A stretch of DNA of 64,000 bases, from the NCBI GenBank assembly GCA_944989445.1, contig CALYLW010000010.1:2379734-2443733 (forward strand). The letters are read 5' to 3'. Position 1 is the first letter of the stretch; the number at the start of each line of letters is the position of its first letter. The position numbers and the translations under genes were made by a program. Positions 41,954 to 53,790 of this stretch are shown here, one piece after another. The DNA is from Ampullaceana balthica. Taxonomy: Eukaryota > Mollusca > Gastropoda > Lymnaeidae. The notes under the pieces were generated by a model. That model was not told the DNA's origin, did not search any database, and saw nothing but the letters and a program-made list of their open reading frames with translations.

Positions 41954-43914
41954 TGTCATGAGCCTCATGCGGACAAAAACGTTCAAAACTTATTGGTAAG
42001 ATAGTACACAGTCTATCCAACGGGCTTATACTTATAGTCTTTAAAACATGCTTGGCGTGTGTATTATAGTTTTTATTTATATGAATCAATTTGTTTTTAA
42101 TGAGTGTCATACTTCTAATTAAAAGACAAAGATTGTTTCAAAAATGTAATTTACTTTTTGTGTTTGTTGTTTATAATTAGTATTTAGCGAAAACGATTTC
42201 TAGAGATAAAATTAGCCCAAATAATTAACTATACAAATTAGTGATCGAAGAATATATAGGTCTGGCTCATACATAAAAATATATATTGTAATTATTTATT
42301 TTTTTAGAGATTAATAACATTTCAATCTAGATATGCCTTATGATATTGTTTTTTAAATCAACATTTGCACTGTTCCCATTTGATATGTGAAAATTGAGAT
42401 ACTTTTCAAAATTATTTTTATTCTGTTTAAACTTGAAATAAATAATTCATTGAAAATAACGCAATTTTCTTTAAATAAAAACTTTCTTATTGCTCCATTC
42501 GATACTTTTTGTCTATTATAATAATACTAAGGGTTGTAGGGCGCCCACGGCGCCCAATTTTTTCAAAAGCCGAAGTAACTTATCCTTGTTTGATGAATAC
42601 GAAATATTAAACTTCCTGAAATGTACACAAAATATTTTATAATTGTTTGGGTAATTGACGTCATAAAATATTTTACGGCGAGAAACACCACACGCTCTGT
42701 CAATCTCGAAACCAAAATGATTATGATTTTACTTATATATTTTAAATTTTAAAAAAATATATATATTTTTTAACTGCTATGGACTGTTGCACTATGTCAC
42801 TCAGCGTTATGGAGACAGACATACAGGGACTTGGGCTTTTATATTGTTTATTGATCTCATCACGTGAACCTTTCACCAAGTGAACACCATATGTCTCCGC
42901 CTGTTCTCTTGATAACGGACATTTCTAGACAAGGTGGTTATAGGAAATAACAAAAATCAACACACAAAAAAGCTTTTACTTAAAAATCTAAAGTACAATT
43001 CGTTTAAGATCAAGTTTCCAGGGCGTTCGGGTGAGATAGAGAAACTTTGGTGAAGGACATATTGGTAGTTAGACATTATGAACAATCGGCAGTTATTCTT
43101 TAATACACAGATTGGTTAAATTTTCTATTTAGTATTATGTATGGGCTTCGTAACTACAATTGGAATTTTGAAAGCATCATTTCGGTTAGCATTATCTTTT
43201 GCGATCATTTTGGTGCTTAAAATTTTTGAAACAAAAATTTCCGACGAAAGAAACAGTTTAAAAGAATGTTGTTTTTTTTTATTAAGATGCGTTCCATACC
43301 ATGAATTGTAGAATTATGTGCTCACTATTTTCTAAATTCTTGTGACTCAACTTAATTTATTAAAGAAAATATTTCAAAACTAGACAAAATAATACAGATA
43401 TGCGAAATTTCGGCTAGGGAAATTTAAACTGATTTAATATATATTTATGCTGAATATACAAAATAAAAATGTGAGAAGAAAGAAATCTTATCAAAAGTGT
43501 TTGGTGTTTAAATGATCTTTCATACTGCTCACGTATTTCAGATAGTTGTATTGTAATTTTGTAATATTCAAATTGTTCTTTAGTTTTTAGAAATTCTCCA
43601 CAACATAGAAAATCTACCAAGCATCATAATAGTTTTCCCTTTGAGTTCAAGTTGCAACTTCTGAAAAATACAAATGTTAAACTAGCATCTTATTTTAAGG
43701 TGTGTCTTTCGCTCGCATCCATATTTCTTTTGTTTGTGCATGCCACATTAAGTAAATATACAGAAGGCAGTGGGTGACCCATTGTGCCGCCTCAAGTCGC
43801 CTTCCTTTCGGTCGATCTATTTTATAATGAACGCATGGAAATATGATAAAAAAGTCAATCAAGCTTGTTTGATGTTAGATCCATATAAACATTTCGGATA
43901 CTGCTGCTCCTGTC
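41954..43914. other. Non-coding stretch with a GGCGCC-type element fragment
   Basis: At 42525-42690 AGGGCGCCCACGGCGCCCAA, then AAATGTACACAAAATATTTT, matches 11850-11960. Elsewhere there are short frames only. One frame at 43141 (57 residues) has a hydrophobic start but no support as an exon. Confidence 0.4.
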
Positions 43915-44860
43915 TAGGCTTGTCAACGAGTATCCGGGAACTCGGGTACCCGTTGCCGAGCAATTACCGGGGGAGTAAAAATGTGCCCGCAATGTCTTTA
44001 CCAACCGCGGTCGAAATGCGGCTCTTTTGTGTTCACATTTCGACTCGCAAAAAATTTATCAAATTAAAACTTTTCATTTGAAATATATACTGTGAAATAA
44101 GTCTAACATGAAAACGCTTAAAAGACATAACAGTCAAACGGAAATAAGACACAGTCCCGACAAACTACAATGTATTGTGATACACTTTTTGTCTTGCTAC
44201 ATCAAAAAATACATTTAAAAATAAAGGTTTTGGTTCTTTGAATTGTTCAAGTAAGGAAAATAGAACACAATGCCTATAAATAGGAAGGGCAGGAAATGAC
44301 ATTGGCTTTGAAATACATGTCAAATCTTTGTTACCGATTGAGACGAGCCAATATTGTTTATCTAACCCACTTTCTCCACTCCTATTCCCACCATACTATA
44401 AAATAACAACAAAAACTGCTATAATCTTGGGTTTTAAAAAAATTGAATTGTTAAATGATTTTTACTATGATAACAAAAATAAATGCTGGGGGATGGGTCC
44501 ACTAAATAGGGACAACTTTTGTTAATTACTTCAGTTATTAACTAGAAATAACCCTTTATCTTAATTAGACTTTGTGTAGCCCCCAATCAACCTCTTCCCC
44601 CCCCAAAAAAAAATCTCTTTGGCAGCCCTCTGCTCATTGTTTTCACACCACAGTACTATATTATTTCACTGTTATCATTTTTACATCCCTGATGAATTAA
44701 ATATAAATTTGCATTTCCATAATAAAAAAAAGAAGTATAAGGCTAATAGCAGACATGACGGCGAAAATTTATAGGCATTTTGAAAGTGTAACCCGGGTAC
44801 CCGTTCAAAATTTGGACAGGTACCCGGGCAGCTTTTTTTTCAACAATATTGACAGCCCTA
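43915..44860. mobile_element. hAT element with perfect 8-bp TSD (GGGTACCCG type)
   Basis: The ends are TAGGCTTGTCAA and TTGACAGCCCTA, flanked by the perfect duplication CTCCTGTC (43907-43914 and 44861-44868). The subterminal regions carry CGGGTACCCG palindromes. The 946-bp interior has no recognisable transposase, so it is non-autonomous. It is a different family from TAGGGCTG despite similar terminal bases. Confidence 0.9.
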
Positions 44861-44897
44861 CTCCTGTCATTATCTCTTTGCATTCTCCCTCAGCTAA

Positions 44898-45538
44898 ACA
44901 CAAGTTTACTGATCGTGTGTTTCATCAAGACACAAGTTTACTGATCGTGTGTTTCATCAAGACACAAGTTTACTGATCGTGTGTTTCATCAAGACACAAG
45001 TTTACTGATCGTGTGTTTCATCAAGACACAAGTTTACTGATCGTGTGTTTCATCAAGACACAAGTTTACTGATCGTGTGTTTCATCAAGACACAAGTTTA
45101 CTGATCGTGTGTTTCATCAAGACACAAGTTTACTGATCGTGTGTTTCATCAAGACACAAGTTTACTGATCGTGTGTTTCATCAAGACACAAGTTTACTGA
45201 TCGTGTGTTTCATCAAGACACAAGTTTACTGATCGTGTGTTTCATCAAGACACAAGTTTACTGATCGTGTGTTTCATCAAGACACAAGTTTACTGATCGT
45301 GTGTTTCATCAAGACACAAGTTTACTGATCGTGTGTTTCATCAAGACACAAGTTTACTGATCGTGTGTTTCATCAAGACACAAGTTTACTGATCGTGTGT
45401 TTCATCAAGACACAAGTTTACTGATCGTGTGTTTCATCAAGACACAAGTTTACTGATCGTGTGTTTCATCAAGACACAAGTTTACTGATCGTGTGTTTCA
45501 TCAAGACACAAGTTTACTGATCGTGTGTTTCATCAAGA
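44898..45538. repeat. 32-bp minisatellite, 20 essentially identical copies
   Basis: Unit ACACAAGTTTACTGATCGTG followed by TGTTTCATCAAG. I see almost no variation over 641 bp, implying recent expansion or homogenisation. It lies just upstream of the first visible lectin exon. Confidence 0.97.
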
Positions 45539-45600
45539 ACGATGAGAAGGCGAGTATTTATTCATTCGTGTGATTTATTTTTTTAAATCCAGTCCTCCAG

Positions 45601-45743
45601 TTAGGCTTCACTCATGTTTTGACAACTGCCGACAATTCGACCATGTTCACTAGCATACAGCCAACCGTATGTGGATCAGTTCTGCTGTCCGCTGGATGGG
45701 TGGATAGGCTTAGGCCGTCTTGTGCTACCAACTGCAGGTCCAG
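45601..45743 (+). CDS. PAN/C-type lectin gene, exon A
   Basis: The frame enters after a pyrimidine-rich acceptor (TCCTCCAG at 45593-45600) and ends at CAG followed by GTGAGG. It encodes part of a PAN/apple-like domain ending RPSCATNCRSR. Its last two bases join exon B in frame (phase 2), giving CRSRYSERCLSFLYSESTK across the junction. Cysteine spacing continues sensibly, which is strong evidence for the exon pair. The exon carrying a start codon and signal peptide is not visible upstream. Confidence 0.65.
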
Positions 45744-45947
45744 GTGAGGGAAGGAATTTGTTAGTTTTCAATGATTAAAAAATTACAGGAACTGTGTAGT
45801 TGAATGTTTTATAGCATATCACAATCGCAGTAAAAACACAGCAAAGCTTAAATTAATCTGAGTTTCTGATGTCTTTTTCATAAAGACAAATTATAGAGGA
45901 AATAAAAAAAAAGAGCTGCGTAATTCATTACTGGTGAATATTCACAA

Positions 45948-46290
45948 ATGAAAAGACTAACTCTCTTAGTTAAATTACTAAACCTAGAACAATTAGAGGC
46001 TGGAAGCAAAAAAAAAGAGAAAGTTAATATAATACTTAAGGCCTTAAATTATAATTTTTTAAAACAATGCAATAACAATCTAATACACAACACTCAGAAA
46101 GACATAGGGGTAAAAACGCTTTTTCTTGCTCCATTCGCAAGAACAAACACATACAAATCCTAATTTACGTCTAACATTTGTGCGGGGAATTTGCTGAACA
46201 AGCCACACACACAAAAAAAAAGAAGAAGAACAGAACAAGACACTATCCCCATTCAAACATTTCATAAACACGCCAGATTAGACATAAACC
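45948..46290 (+). pseudogene. LINE RT C-terminal fragment (jockey/CR1-like) in intron 1
   Basis: The frame has LTLLVKLLNLEQLE, then LFLAPFARTNTYKS, matching the C-terminus of the element at 58246 (LTRITPLVKSLNLETLE, LIPYARTNTYKF). Degraded remains follow to about 46290. It lies inside intron 1 of the lectin gene. Confidence 0.75.
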
Positions 46291-47006
46291 ATTGATAAGC
46301 GTAGGACGCAACAATCCTATGCATAGAACGAGCATATGTCAAGTTATTGTATGATAAGAACTGCTCAAAAGTCAAGATAACCTCTCGAATAAACACTTTG
46401 ATATAATTTTAAAAATCCAAACTAATTTTGTTATTATTTTGACAGGTTAATTTTATTCTTTTTTAAAAATTTCTGCATGCATGTTTTTGGGTGCTTTTTT
46501 TTTAAAGATGCGCAACTAAAATCGCTTGAAAACACAAAGACGCAATGGTGCATAATAATACTTATTACCTGAAACTAAGTTTTATATTTGAAAATCAAAT
46601 TAACACTTTTATTTTTACCGGGGAGGGGTCTTAGCGTGAATACGATGCTAAAATTTCACGCCAATGCTTCATTCCTAAATTTCATACTACAATGCGTGAA
46701 CCTAATGGCGCTACTCTTGTCGATCGTGAAAGGTCTTCAGTGTTAAATCTTTAGAGTCAAGACAATCACAATGCCATTGTAAAAAAAAATAATGTTTTCA
46801 ATAATGATTTCCATCAGACTCATTTACAGCCAGGTTTTTCTACATTAGAAGCAACTCTTGGAAAGAATAACGAGAATGGCAATTTTATGTTCTTGGTTTT
46901 GTGACAATAATTCAAAATTGTTTCTATGTCAGATGTAACCAGTATTTGTTCATTTCTCGACTGCTGTCGAACGCCAGATTGTTGTTTTTTCCCATCTGCG
47001 TGTCAG

Positions 47007-47144
47007 GTATTCAGAAAGATGCCTCAGTTTCTTGTACAGCGAATCCACAAAGCTGTGTACACCATCTAGTGGACTCAGCTCTGGCCATCCACTGCCAAGT
47101 CTGGATGAAGGTTATCTGTACTACCATCAGTATCCACAATGTAG
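47007..47144 (+). CDS. PAN/C-type lectin gene, exon B
   Basis: 138 bases bounded by TGTCAG before and a GTTTGC donor after. The reading is CLSFLYSESTKLCTPSS, then LDEGYLYYHQYPQC, which resembles the PAN-like linker before C-type lectin domains in molluscan secreted lectins. Phase 2 at both ends keeps the frame. Joining to exon C gives QYPQCSMFTMGSVAV. An alternative donor GTAGGT four bases earlier would break the frame. Confidence 0.7.
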
Positions 47145-47189
47145 GTTTGCAATAATAACTTTTTTCTTTTACAGAAAATTATTATCAGA

Positions 47190-47430
47190 ATGAGTAGCCA
47201 TTACTCGCTTTAAAATTAGCCATTACTTGCTTCTAGAGTACCCATTATTAGCTTTTAGAGTAACCATTATTTGCTTTTAAAGTAGCCATTACTTTCATTT
47301 AGAGTAGCACTAATTCATTTTTAGATTATTCATTTCTAGCTTTTAGAGTAGCAATTTAATCAATTTTAAAAAAGCAATAACTCACTTTTAGAGTAGCCAT
47401 TACTAAATTTTAGAGTAGCCATTCCTAACA
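47190..47430. repeat. Imperfect 27-bp tandem repeat (GAGTAGCCATTACT)
   Basis: About nine diverged units of AGAGTAGCCATTACTTGCTT and similar in intron 2 of the lectin gene. Units vary in length and sequence, so this array is older than the neighbouring 33-bp array. Confidence 0.75.
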
Positions 47431-47509
47431 TGGACTTTAAAGTTTATGAAACAATTCCCTACATTGAAATTAATATATCTAACGGTGGAGGGGTGGTAAC
47501 TGCGTCTGA

Positions 47510-47600
47510 CCGTATATTATCACTCTCTTCTCTGTGTTCACGTTATAGCAAACTATATGCACAGTAAACACGATGATTCCTTTAGCGTTTCTGTCTTTGA
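47510..47600 (+). repeat. Duplicate of the lectin 3' UTR inside intron 2
   Basis: CTCTTCTCTGTGTTCACGTT, CAGTAAACACGATGATT and TAGCGTTTCTGT occur in the same order at 50849-50975, just after the lectin stop codon. The downstream copy contains an extra about 50-bp CTTATCTTATC..CAGAAGATTA insert. The upstream copy could be what remains of a duplicated terminal exon. Confidence 0.7.
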
Positions 47601-49297
47601 AATGTTGTACTTGACATGAAACCCATGTAGTAAATGTTGTATTTGACGTGACATCCATGTAGTAAATGTTGTATTTGACGTCACACCCATGTAGTAAATG
47701 TTGTATTTGACGTGACATCAATGTAGTAAATGTTGTATTTGACGTAACACCCATGTAGTAAATGGTGTATTTGACGTGACACCCATGTAGTAAATGTTGT
47801 ACCTTACGTGACACCCATGTAGTAAATGTTGTATTCGACGTGACACCAAAATATAGTAAATTTTGTATTTGACGTGACACCCATGTAGTAATGTTGTATT
47901 TGACGTGACACCCATGTAGTAAACTTTGTATTTGACGTGACACCCATGTAGTAAATGTTGTACCTGACGTGACACCCATGTAGTAAATGTTGTACCTGAC
48001 GTGACACCCATGTAGTAAATGTTGTATTTGACATGACACCCATGTAGTACATGTTGTACCTGACGTGACACCCATGTAGTAAATGTTGTACCTGATGTGA
48101 CACCCATGTAGTAAATGTTGTATTTGACGTGACACCCATGTAGTAAATGTTGTATTTGACGTGACACCCATGTAGTAAATGTTGTTTTTGACGTGAAACC
48201 CATGTAGTAAATGTTGTATTTGACGTGACACCCATGTAGTAAATGTTGTACCTAACGAGACACCCATGTAGTAAATGTTGTATTTGACGTGACACCCATG
48301 TAGTAAATGTTGTACCTGACGTGACACCCATGAAGTAAATGTTGTATTTGACGTGACACCCATGTAGTAAATGTTGTATTTGACGTGACACCCATGTAGT
48401 AAATGTTGTATTTGACGTGACATCCATGTAGTAAATGTTGTATTTGACGTGACACCCATGTAGTAAATGTTGTATTTGACGTGAAACCCATGTAGTAAAT
48501 GTTGTATTTGACGTAACACCCATGTAGTAAATGTTGTACCTGATGTGAAGCCCATGTAGTAAATGTTGTATTTGACGTGACACCCAATGAAGTAAATGTT
48601 GTACCTGATGTGAAGCCCATGTAGTAAATGTTGTATTTGACGTGACACCCATGTAGTAAATGTTGTATTTGACGTGAAACCCATGTAGTAAATGTATTTG
48701 ACGTGACACCCAGGTAGTAAATGTTGTACCTGATGTGAAGCCCATGTAGTAAATATTGTATTTGACGTGACACCCATGTAGTAAATGTTGTATTTGACCA
48801 TGACACCCATGTAGTAAATGTTGTACCTGACGTGACACCCATGTAGTAAATGTTGTATTTGACGTGACACCCATGTAGTAAATGTTGTATCTGACGTGAC
48901 ACCCATGTAGTAAATGTTGTATTTGACGTGAAACCCATGTAGTAAATGTTGTATTTGACGTGACACCCATGTAGTAAATGTTGTATTTGACGTGACACCC
49001 ATGTAGTAAATGTTGTTTTTGACGTGAAACCCATGTAGTAAATGTTGTATTTGACGTGACACCCATGTAGTAAATGTTGTATTTGACGTGAAACCCATGT
49101 AGTAAATGTTGTATTTGACGTGACACCCATGTAGTAAATGTTGTATTTGACGTGAAACCCATGTAGTAAATGTTGTATTTGACGTGACACCCATGTAGTA
49201 AATGTTGTACCTGATGTGAAGCTAATGTAGTAAATGTTTTACCTGATGTGAAGCCCATGTAGTAAATGTTGTTCCTGATGTGAAGCCCATGTAGTAA
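47600..49297. repeat. 33-bp minisatellite, about 51 copies
   Basis: Unit CATGTAGTAAATGTTGTATT plus TGACGTGACACCC, with common variants (ACCTGATGTGAAGCC). Because 33 is a multiple of three and the unit lacks stops on the minus strand, long false reading frames (up to 571 codons) appear in all minus frames. None is a gene. The array fills half of lectin intron 2. Confidence 0.97.
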
Positions 49298-49892
49298 TGC
49301 CGTCACTGTGTATTTATCAGTGGCATCAAAAAATGTGAAGAAAAAATCTTAAGGACTAGTTGGAATTATAATAACGTAAATAATTTGAAGACATTTGTTG
49401 TCGAATAGCTTAGGCTTGTGAGAAATGTAACGCATAGCAGTTCTTGCTTTCATGGTTGCAATTATAGTATAAAATAAATTTTAATTTAAAAAAACAACAA
49501 TTTAAGTGGCTTTTCTGCAGGCTGACAACACATATTGTTTTCCTGCGGTTCGAATTTTACGGAAAAGAATTGTGTGTTTTCATGACACAAAACATTGAAG
49601 TCGTTAAGTCATGAAATATTAACTGTAATTAAAAATAACACAATCATGTGTGTTACTATTTGAAACCATACTGTTACTACATGTTGTAGTTAGGCTATGA
49701 ATTTTTCCCACTGAAAGTATTGATATTTGCATTTATTTTTATATGAAGCGCTTTCTGCCCAGTTTATTAATGGGGTTAAGCGCTGTATAGATTATCAATT
49801 CATTTTTATAATTAAAAATACATTATTTTAATATATTTAATATATATACTTTTTATTAATTAAAAAAATACTTTTTAAGCTAATATTTTATA
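49298..49892. other. Non-coding intron sequence
   Basis: AT-rich part of lectin intron 2. One GCGCTT-type repeat fragment lies at 49735-49790. Nothing else is recognisable. Confidence 0.4.
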
Positions 49893-50283
49893 TTGGGCTG
49901 GTACAGATTAAAACATTTTAATCGATTAATATATTAATTATATTTTTATAACGCCTATATACATCCCGTTAAGTCAAGATTCATTATTTCGCGAAATCGG
50001 TTAAGTCGTGGTAAATCCAAGACTACCAAATGTTTTGACGCAACACGGCTAATTCTTTCTGCTATGCAAGAAATAAGGGAGAAAAAATCGTTCTTGTTTT
50101 TGTATGCACGTCTAAATAAATAATAATAATAAGAGGGGAAAATATGTAGGTAAAAAAAATATAAATTATCAATATAAATATATTTTCTTAAATTTTAAAG
50201 ATTTTTTAATCGACCAAATTAATTTTAATCGATTAAATTTTAACGATTAATCGATTAATTAATCGTTAATTTCCGCAGCCCTA
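49893..50283 (+). mobile_element. hAT MITE, TAGGGCTG family, copy 4
   Basis: The ends are TTGGGCTG and CAGCCCTA. Flanking 8-mers ATTTTATA (49885-49892) and ATTTTTTA (50284-50291) match at 7 of 8. The interior closely follows copy 3 (TTATTTCGCGAAATCGGTTA). It lies about 150 bases before the last lectin exon. Confidence 0.85.
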
Positions 50284-50435
50284 ATTTTTTACCTCATTGA
50301 TTCAACACTACTTACTATTGTTGCTCAGACGCACTCTTCAACCCAAGTAGGTTAAAGTTTAACGAATTTCCCATCTTCTTCTTTCCAACGTCAATAAGAA
50401 AAATTGTAATCCGTATCTATTAATTTCTTTTACAG

Positions 50436-50836
50436 TATGTTCACGATGGGATCAGTCGCTGTTGAGGCTGCCTACTTGACCCAACCACTCGTGTACAATG
50501 ACGCGGTGGCCGACTGCAAGTGCTTTGGGCGCCAACCTCTACTCTCCAGACAGCTGGGATAAAATCTGGCTCATTGAGCTGGTTGCCATTCCGAGATACT
50601 TTATGTGGATTGGCCTTGTTGACGTCACCAACGAAAGACAGTTTGTTTGGGCCAACAGTGGCCAGGAGATTGATGTAAAATACAAGTACGAGGTGTTTAA
50701 GACTGGACAGCCGGACGACGGTTACACTAACGCCAATCAAGATTGTGTTTTAGTAGCTCCAGATTCGTTGCTCTATGATGACGTTGAATGTTTCTACCCA
50801 AGGATAGAATGGACGGTCGATGGTAGCTTCTTCTGA
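50436..50836 (+). pseudogene. PAN/C-type lectin gene, exon C, frameshifted
   Basis: After the acceptor TTTCTTTTACAG, this exon encodes the C-type lectin fold: GSVAVEAAY, then AVADC, [one-base insertion at about 50521] ALGANLYSPDSW, YFMWIGLVDV, the galactose-type QPD motif (TGQPDDGY), QDCVLV and DDVECFYP, ending in TGA. The extra T after the AAG codon breaks the frame. The usual final cysteine of the fold (F-x-C-E near the end) is also missing. It is either a sequencing error in a divergent gene or a young pseudogene. The protein would be a secreted sugar-binding immune lectin. Confidence 0.8.
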
Positions 50837-50995
50837 CTGTAAATTCCCACCCTCTTCTCTGTGCTCACGTTATACTAAACTGTATGCGCAGTAAACACGA
50901 TGATTTCTTATCTTATCTTATCTGTTACAGATGCTCCTTCTATACAGAAGATTATTTCATTAGCGTTTCTGTGTTTCAGTTTAGGCCTAATGTCA
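50837..50995 (+). other. Lectin 3' UTR with CTTATC-repeat insertion
   Basis: It follows the lectin stop. It contains TTTCTTATCTTATCTTATCT, then TACAGATGCTCCTTCTATAC, a segment also found at 58165-58215. No AATAAA is seen nearby. Confidence 0.5.
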
Positions 50996-52129
50996 ATTTA
51001 TTGCTGAAGTTTCTGTAATTGAAAATCGCTGATGAGACGGCTAGGTTAAAGTTATGATTTAATTATGTGACATATAGGTTAAACGATGAATTAATGATAT
51101 GTCAGCGATACGTAAAAGGTATGATTTGATAATGTCAACATCTACAAGTTAAAGGTATGATTTGATTATTAATTTCTAGATAAAAGGTATGATTTGATGC
51201 CTGTGACAGCAAGGTTAAAAGTATTATTTGATATGCATTTAGTTAAAGGTATTGTCAAATCATTCATGGCTCAGCTTCTATTCCTAGAAAATGTAGAGGG
51301 ATTGACGTTAGAATAAGATCCGAGCACTGATAAAAGTAATGATCAGGCCTGAGCGAAGGGTTCGGTGAATCAGTTCAGTGCCCTACAAGGTCTTTAGCAC
51401 AACTGATGATAATGGTATGTTCGATTTAAATCCTGCCTTATTTAACTAATGATTTATTCTAGGTGTCTTCATGTTAAAAACCTAAACTGTAATTTAATTG
51501 TCAGAATACGCTGAGTTTTAAGACATTTGTAGCATCGATTGTCTACTCAAAAATGAGTCACACAAAAATCAACTGATGCTGTTTAAATTTTTGAAAAGAT
51601 CATTAAGATAGTAATTTAATTTTTCCTATCTTCATAGTTAGCTAATTTGGCTTTTGTTATATCATAAAGGTATTTAATATTTGAAATCAAATAAAGATTT
51701 GCTTTAAAAAAAGCCGTGTTTTTGTAATGAATAAAAACAATTTCTTGTCGTTTATAAATTCAAAAGGTGTGATGTATCAGCTATTATAGACGTACTCCAC
51801 ACAAACAAAACTACAATTTCCGTTAAAAATTATTGATCAATCAAAAGATAAATATAATCATTAATAAAGTTGTGAATAGTTTCCTATTTCAAACATCTCA
51901 TACCAGCGAGTAAAATTGATGGTAAAGTACTACGAGGTATAGTTTCTAAGACTTATACGTATTATAAGGCATAAAAAGAGAAGCATTGCTTTGCATATTT
52001 CTTTCTAAAAAAATGTCACATAGCCGTTTCTTCCCTTGCAATCTTCAGTTATTTTATTGATATGATATGTCTTAATAATTTTAATATAATTTAAATACTT
52101 TTGTAAGTACAGTATGTTAATTGTGCTGG
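50996..52129. other. Non-coding with degenerate 'AAAGGTATGATTTGAT' repeats
   Basis: Between about 51045 and 51260 six or so diverged copies of AAAGGTATGATTTGAT occur. The remaining sequence to 52129 shows nothing supportable. Confidence 0.5.
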
Positions 52130-52735
52130 TGAAGGTATTAGCCGAAACGTTGACTGTTGTATTAGTTCAATAATAAAGCTAATATTGATTGTTTACATTA
52201 CACGATTATTAGTTAAATAATAAAGCTAATATTGATTGTTTACATTACACGATTATTAGTTAAATAATAAAGCTAATATTGATTGTTTACATTACACGAT
52301 TATTAGTTAAATAATAAAGCTAATATTGATTGTTTACATTACACGATTATTAGTTAAAAAATAAGGCTAATATAGATTGTTTACATTACACGATTATTAG
52401 TTAAATGATAAAGCTAATATTGATTGTTTACATTACACGATTATTAGTTAAATAATAAAGCTAATATTGATTGTTTACATTACACGATTATTAGTTGAAG
52501 AATAAAGCTAATATTGATTGTTTACATTACACGATTTTTAGTTGAAGAATAAAGCTAATATTGATTGTTTACATTACACGATTATTAGTTAAATAATAAA
52601 GCTAATATTGATTGTTTACATTACACGATTTTTAGTTGAAGAATAAAGCTAATATTGATTGTTTACATTACACGATAATTAGTTAAATAATAAAGCTAAT
52701 ATTGATTGTTTACATTACACGATTTTTTGGTGCAT
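52130..52735 (+). repeat. Retroelement end with 47-bp tandem array, about 12 copies
   Basis: It opens with a TTAGCCGAAACGTTGACTG terminus, then about 12 units of TAAAGCTAATATTGATTGTT plus TACATTACACGATTATTAG. The array finishes in GGTGCATTTTGTATTTTATT, the usual tail of this family. The tandem expansion therefore lies inside the element's terminal region. A few units carry TTTTTAGTTGAAG variants. Confidence 0.9.
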
Positions 52736-52949
52736 TTTGTATTTTATTTAATCTCCACAAGAACTTACAAGAAATCAATGCGACAACCTTTTACAAAAAA
52801 ACATGTTATAATGATATAGATTAAAGAAAGTAATTCAAACTCTAAAACGTTTTGAGATTGATTCTTGTTTTATTATGATCGTTGTTGGGATAAGGTGTTA
52901 AGTAAATGAACATACGCGAAAGAAAAGAAAATTGGTTAAACAATTTATT

Positions 52950-53222
52950 TTAGACTAGATTTCTTGTTCCTGTCTCCTTGTTCTTTTCATACTTTTCATT
53001 TTTGCATTGGAGATAGGCTGCTCGCAACTGAGGGTCAGCATTTTGTCTTTCATGGTACAAATGTCGACATTCCGCGTTTGTCAATGCCTTGGAATTTAAT
53101 TTTGCTTGGAGAAAGAAATCAAAATTTTTGAATGTATCTGAAAGATCCTCGTTGTAAGGCCAACTTATGGCCCTAGTACTCCACAAAATAATATAAAGAT
53201 TTTTAAAGCTGAATTTGTTCAT
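52950..53222 (-). pseudogene. N-terminal coding remnant, copy 2
   Basis: The frame contains NSKALTNAECRHLYHERQNA, then AAYLQCKNEKYEKNKETG, the same protein start as 26633 but without its frameshift. It stops after the NLV that corresponds to KLV in copy 1. The splice acceptor before it is mutated, so it cannot be expressed in the ancestral form. Confidence 0.65.
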
Positions 53223-53289
53223 AATATATAATATAAATAAACACCCTCAATTATCACTCACTCATTCAGTAACGCTAAGGGACATCATG

Positions 53290-53790
53290 CTGCTTTTTAA
53301 CAATCCTTTATATTAACTCGTGGTGTCTGGTTGAACCCTTGATTGCTTGCTTGTCGCCAAAACTTTGGATCGATTTTTAACCCACTTCCTCGTAAGCTAG
53401 CGAGCTGACATTTTGTATTCAGTTTTGTACCGATGATAAAAACAAAGTATCTAAATTTCAGATCGATTGCATGTACCGTAATAAAATTATTGATTTTTTA
53501 GATTATTATATTTATTCCTATGTATCATGTTATTTTTTGAGATAGAGTGTAAGGGTGCGCATTATATTGAACAACCTTTCTGTCGCGCAATAAGGTGCGA
53601 TTTTATTGACAACACTTTTTATAAACATATTCCTGATCGGTGCGCATTACATTAAACATGTTTTACGACACAACTACAATTGTGTATTTTTGGATGGTCT
53701 TGCGCTGCGTATTATAATGAACATTATTTTAGTTACTTCTCGTACATTAAGGATTTATAGTCAAAAACTTGGTTTTTTACGGGTTTTTGA
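53290..53790 (-). mobile_element. Reverse copy of the 'TTTTTGACTATAAATCC' repeat family
   Basis: Nearly colinear with 15370-15860 (TTAACTCGTGGTGTCT, TTCCTGATCGGTGCGCATTA, TCTTGCGCTGCGTATTATAA, GGATTTATAGTCAAAAACTT). It is nested in copy 2 of the spliced repeat gene, together with a minus-strand GGCGCC-type element at 53930-54175. Confidence 0.75.

Noticed and set aside
43141..43311. 57-codon frame with a hydrophobic start, considered as the lectin signal-peptide exon
   Set aside because: There is no donor site in the right phase, it is 2.4 kb away, and it is no better than chance in AT-rich DNA.
44898..45538. CRISPR-like regular repeat
   Set aside because: The 32-bp units are directly adjacent with no spacers, in a eukaryotic context; it is a minisatellite.
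47479..49306. Very long minus-strand reading frames (571, 500 and 312 codons) rich in HLLHG / NIYYMG repeats
   Set aside because: They are products of a 33-bp minisatellite. A unit divisible by three without stops keeps all three frames open, and there is no start context or conserved domain.
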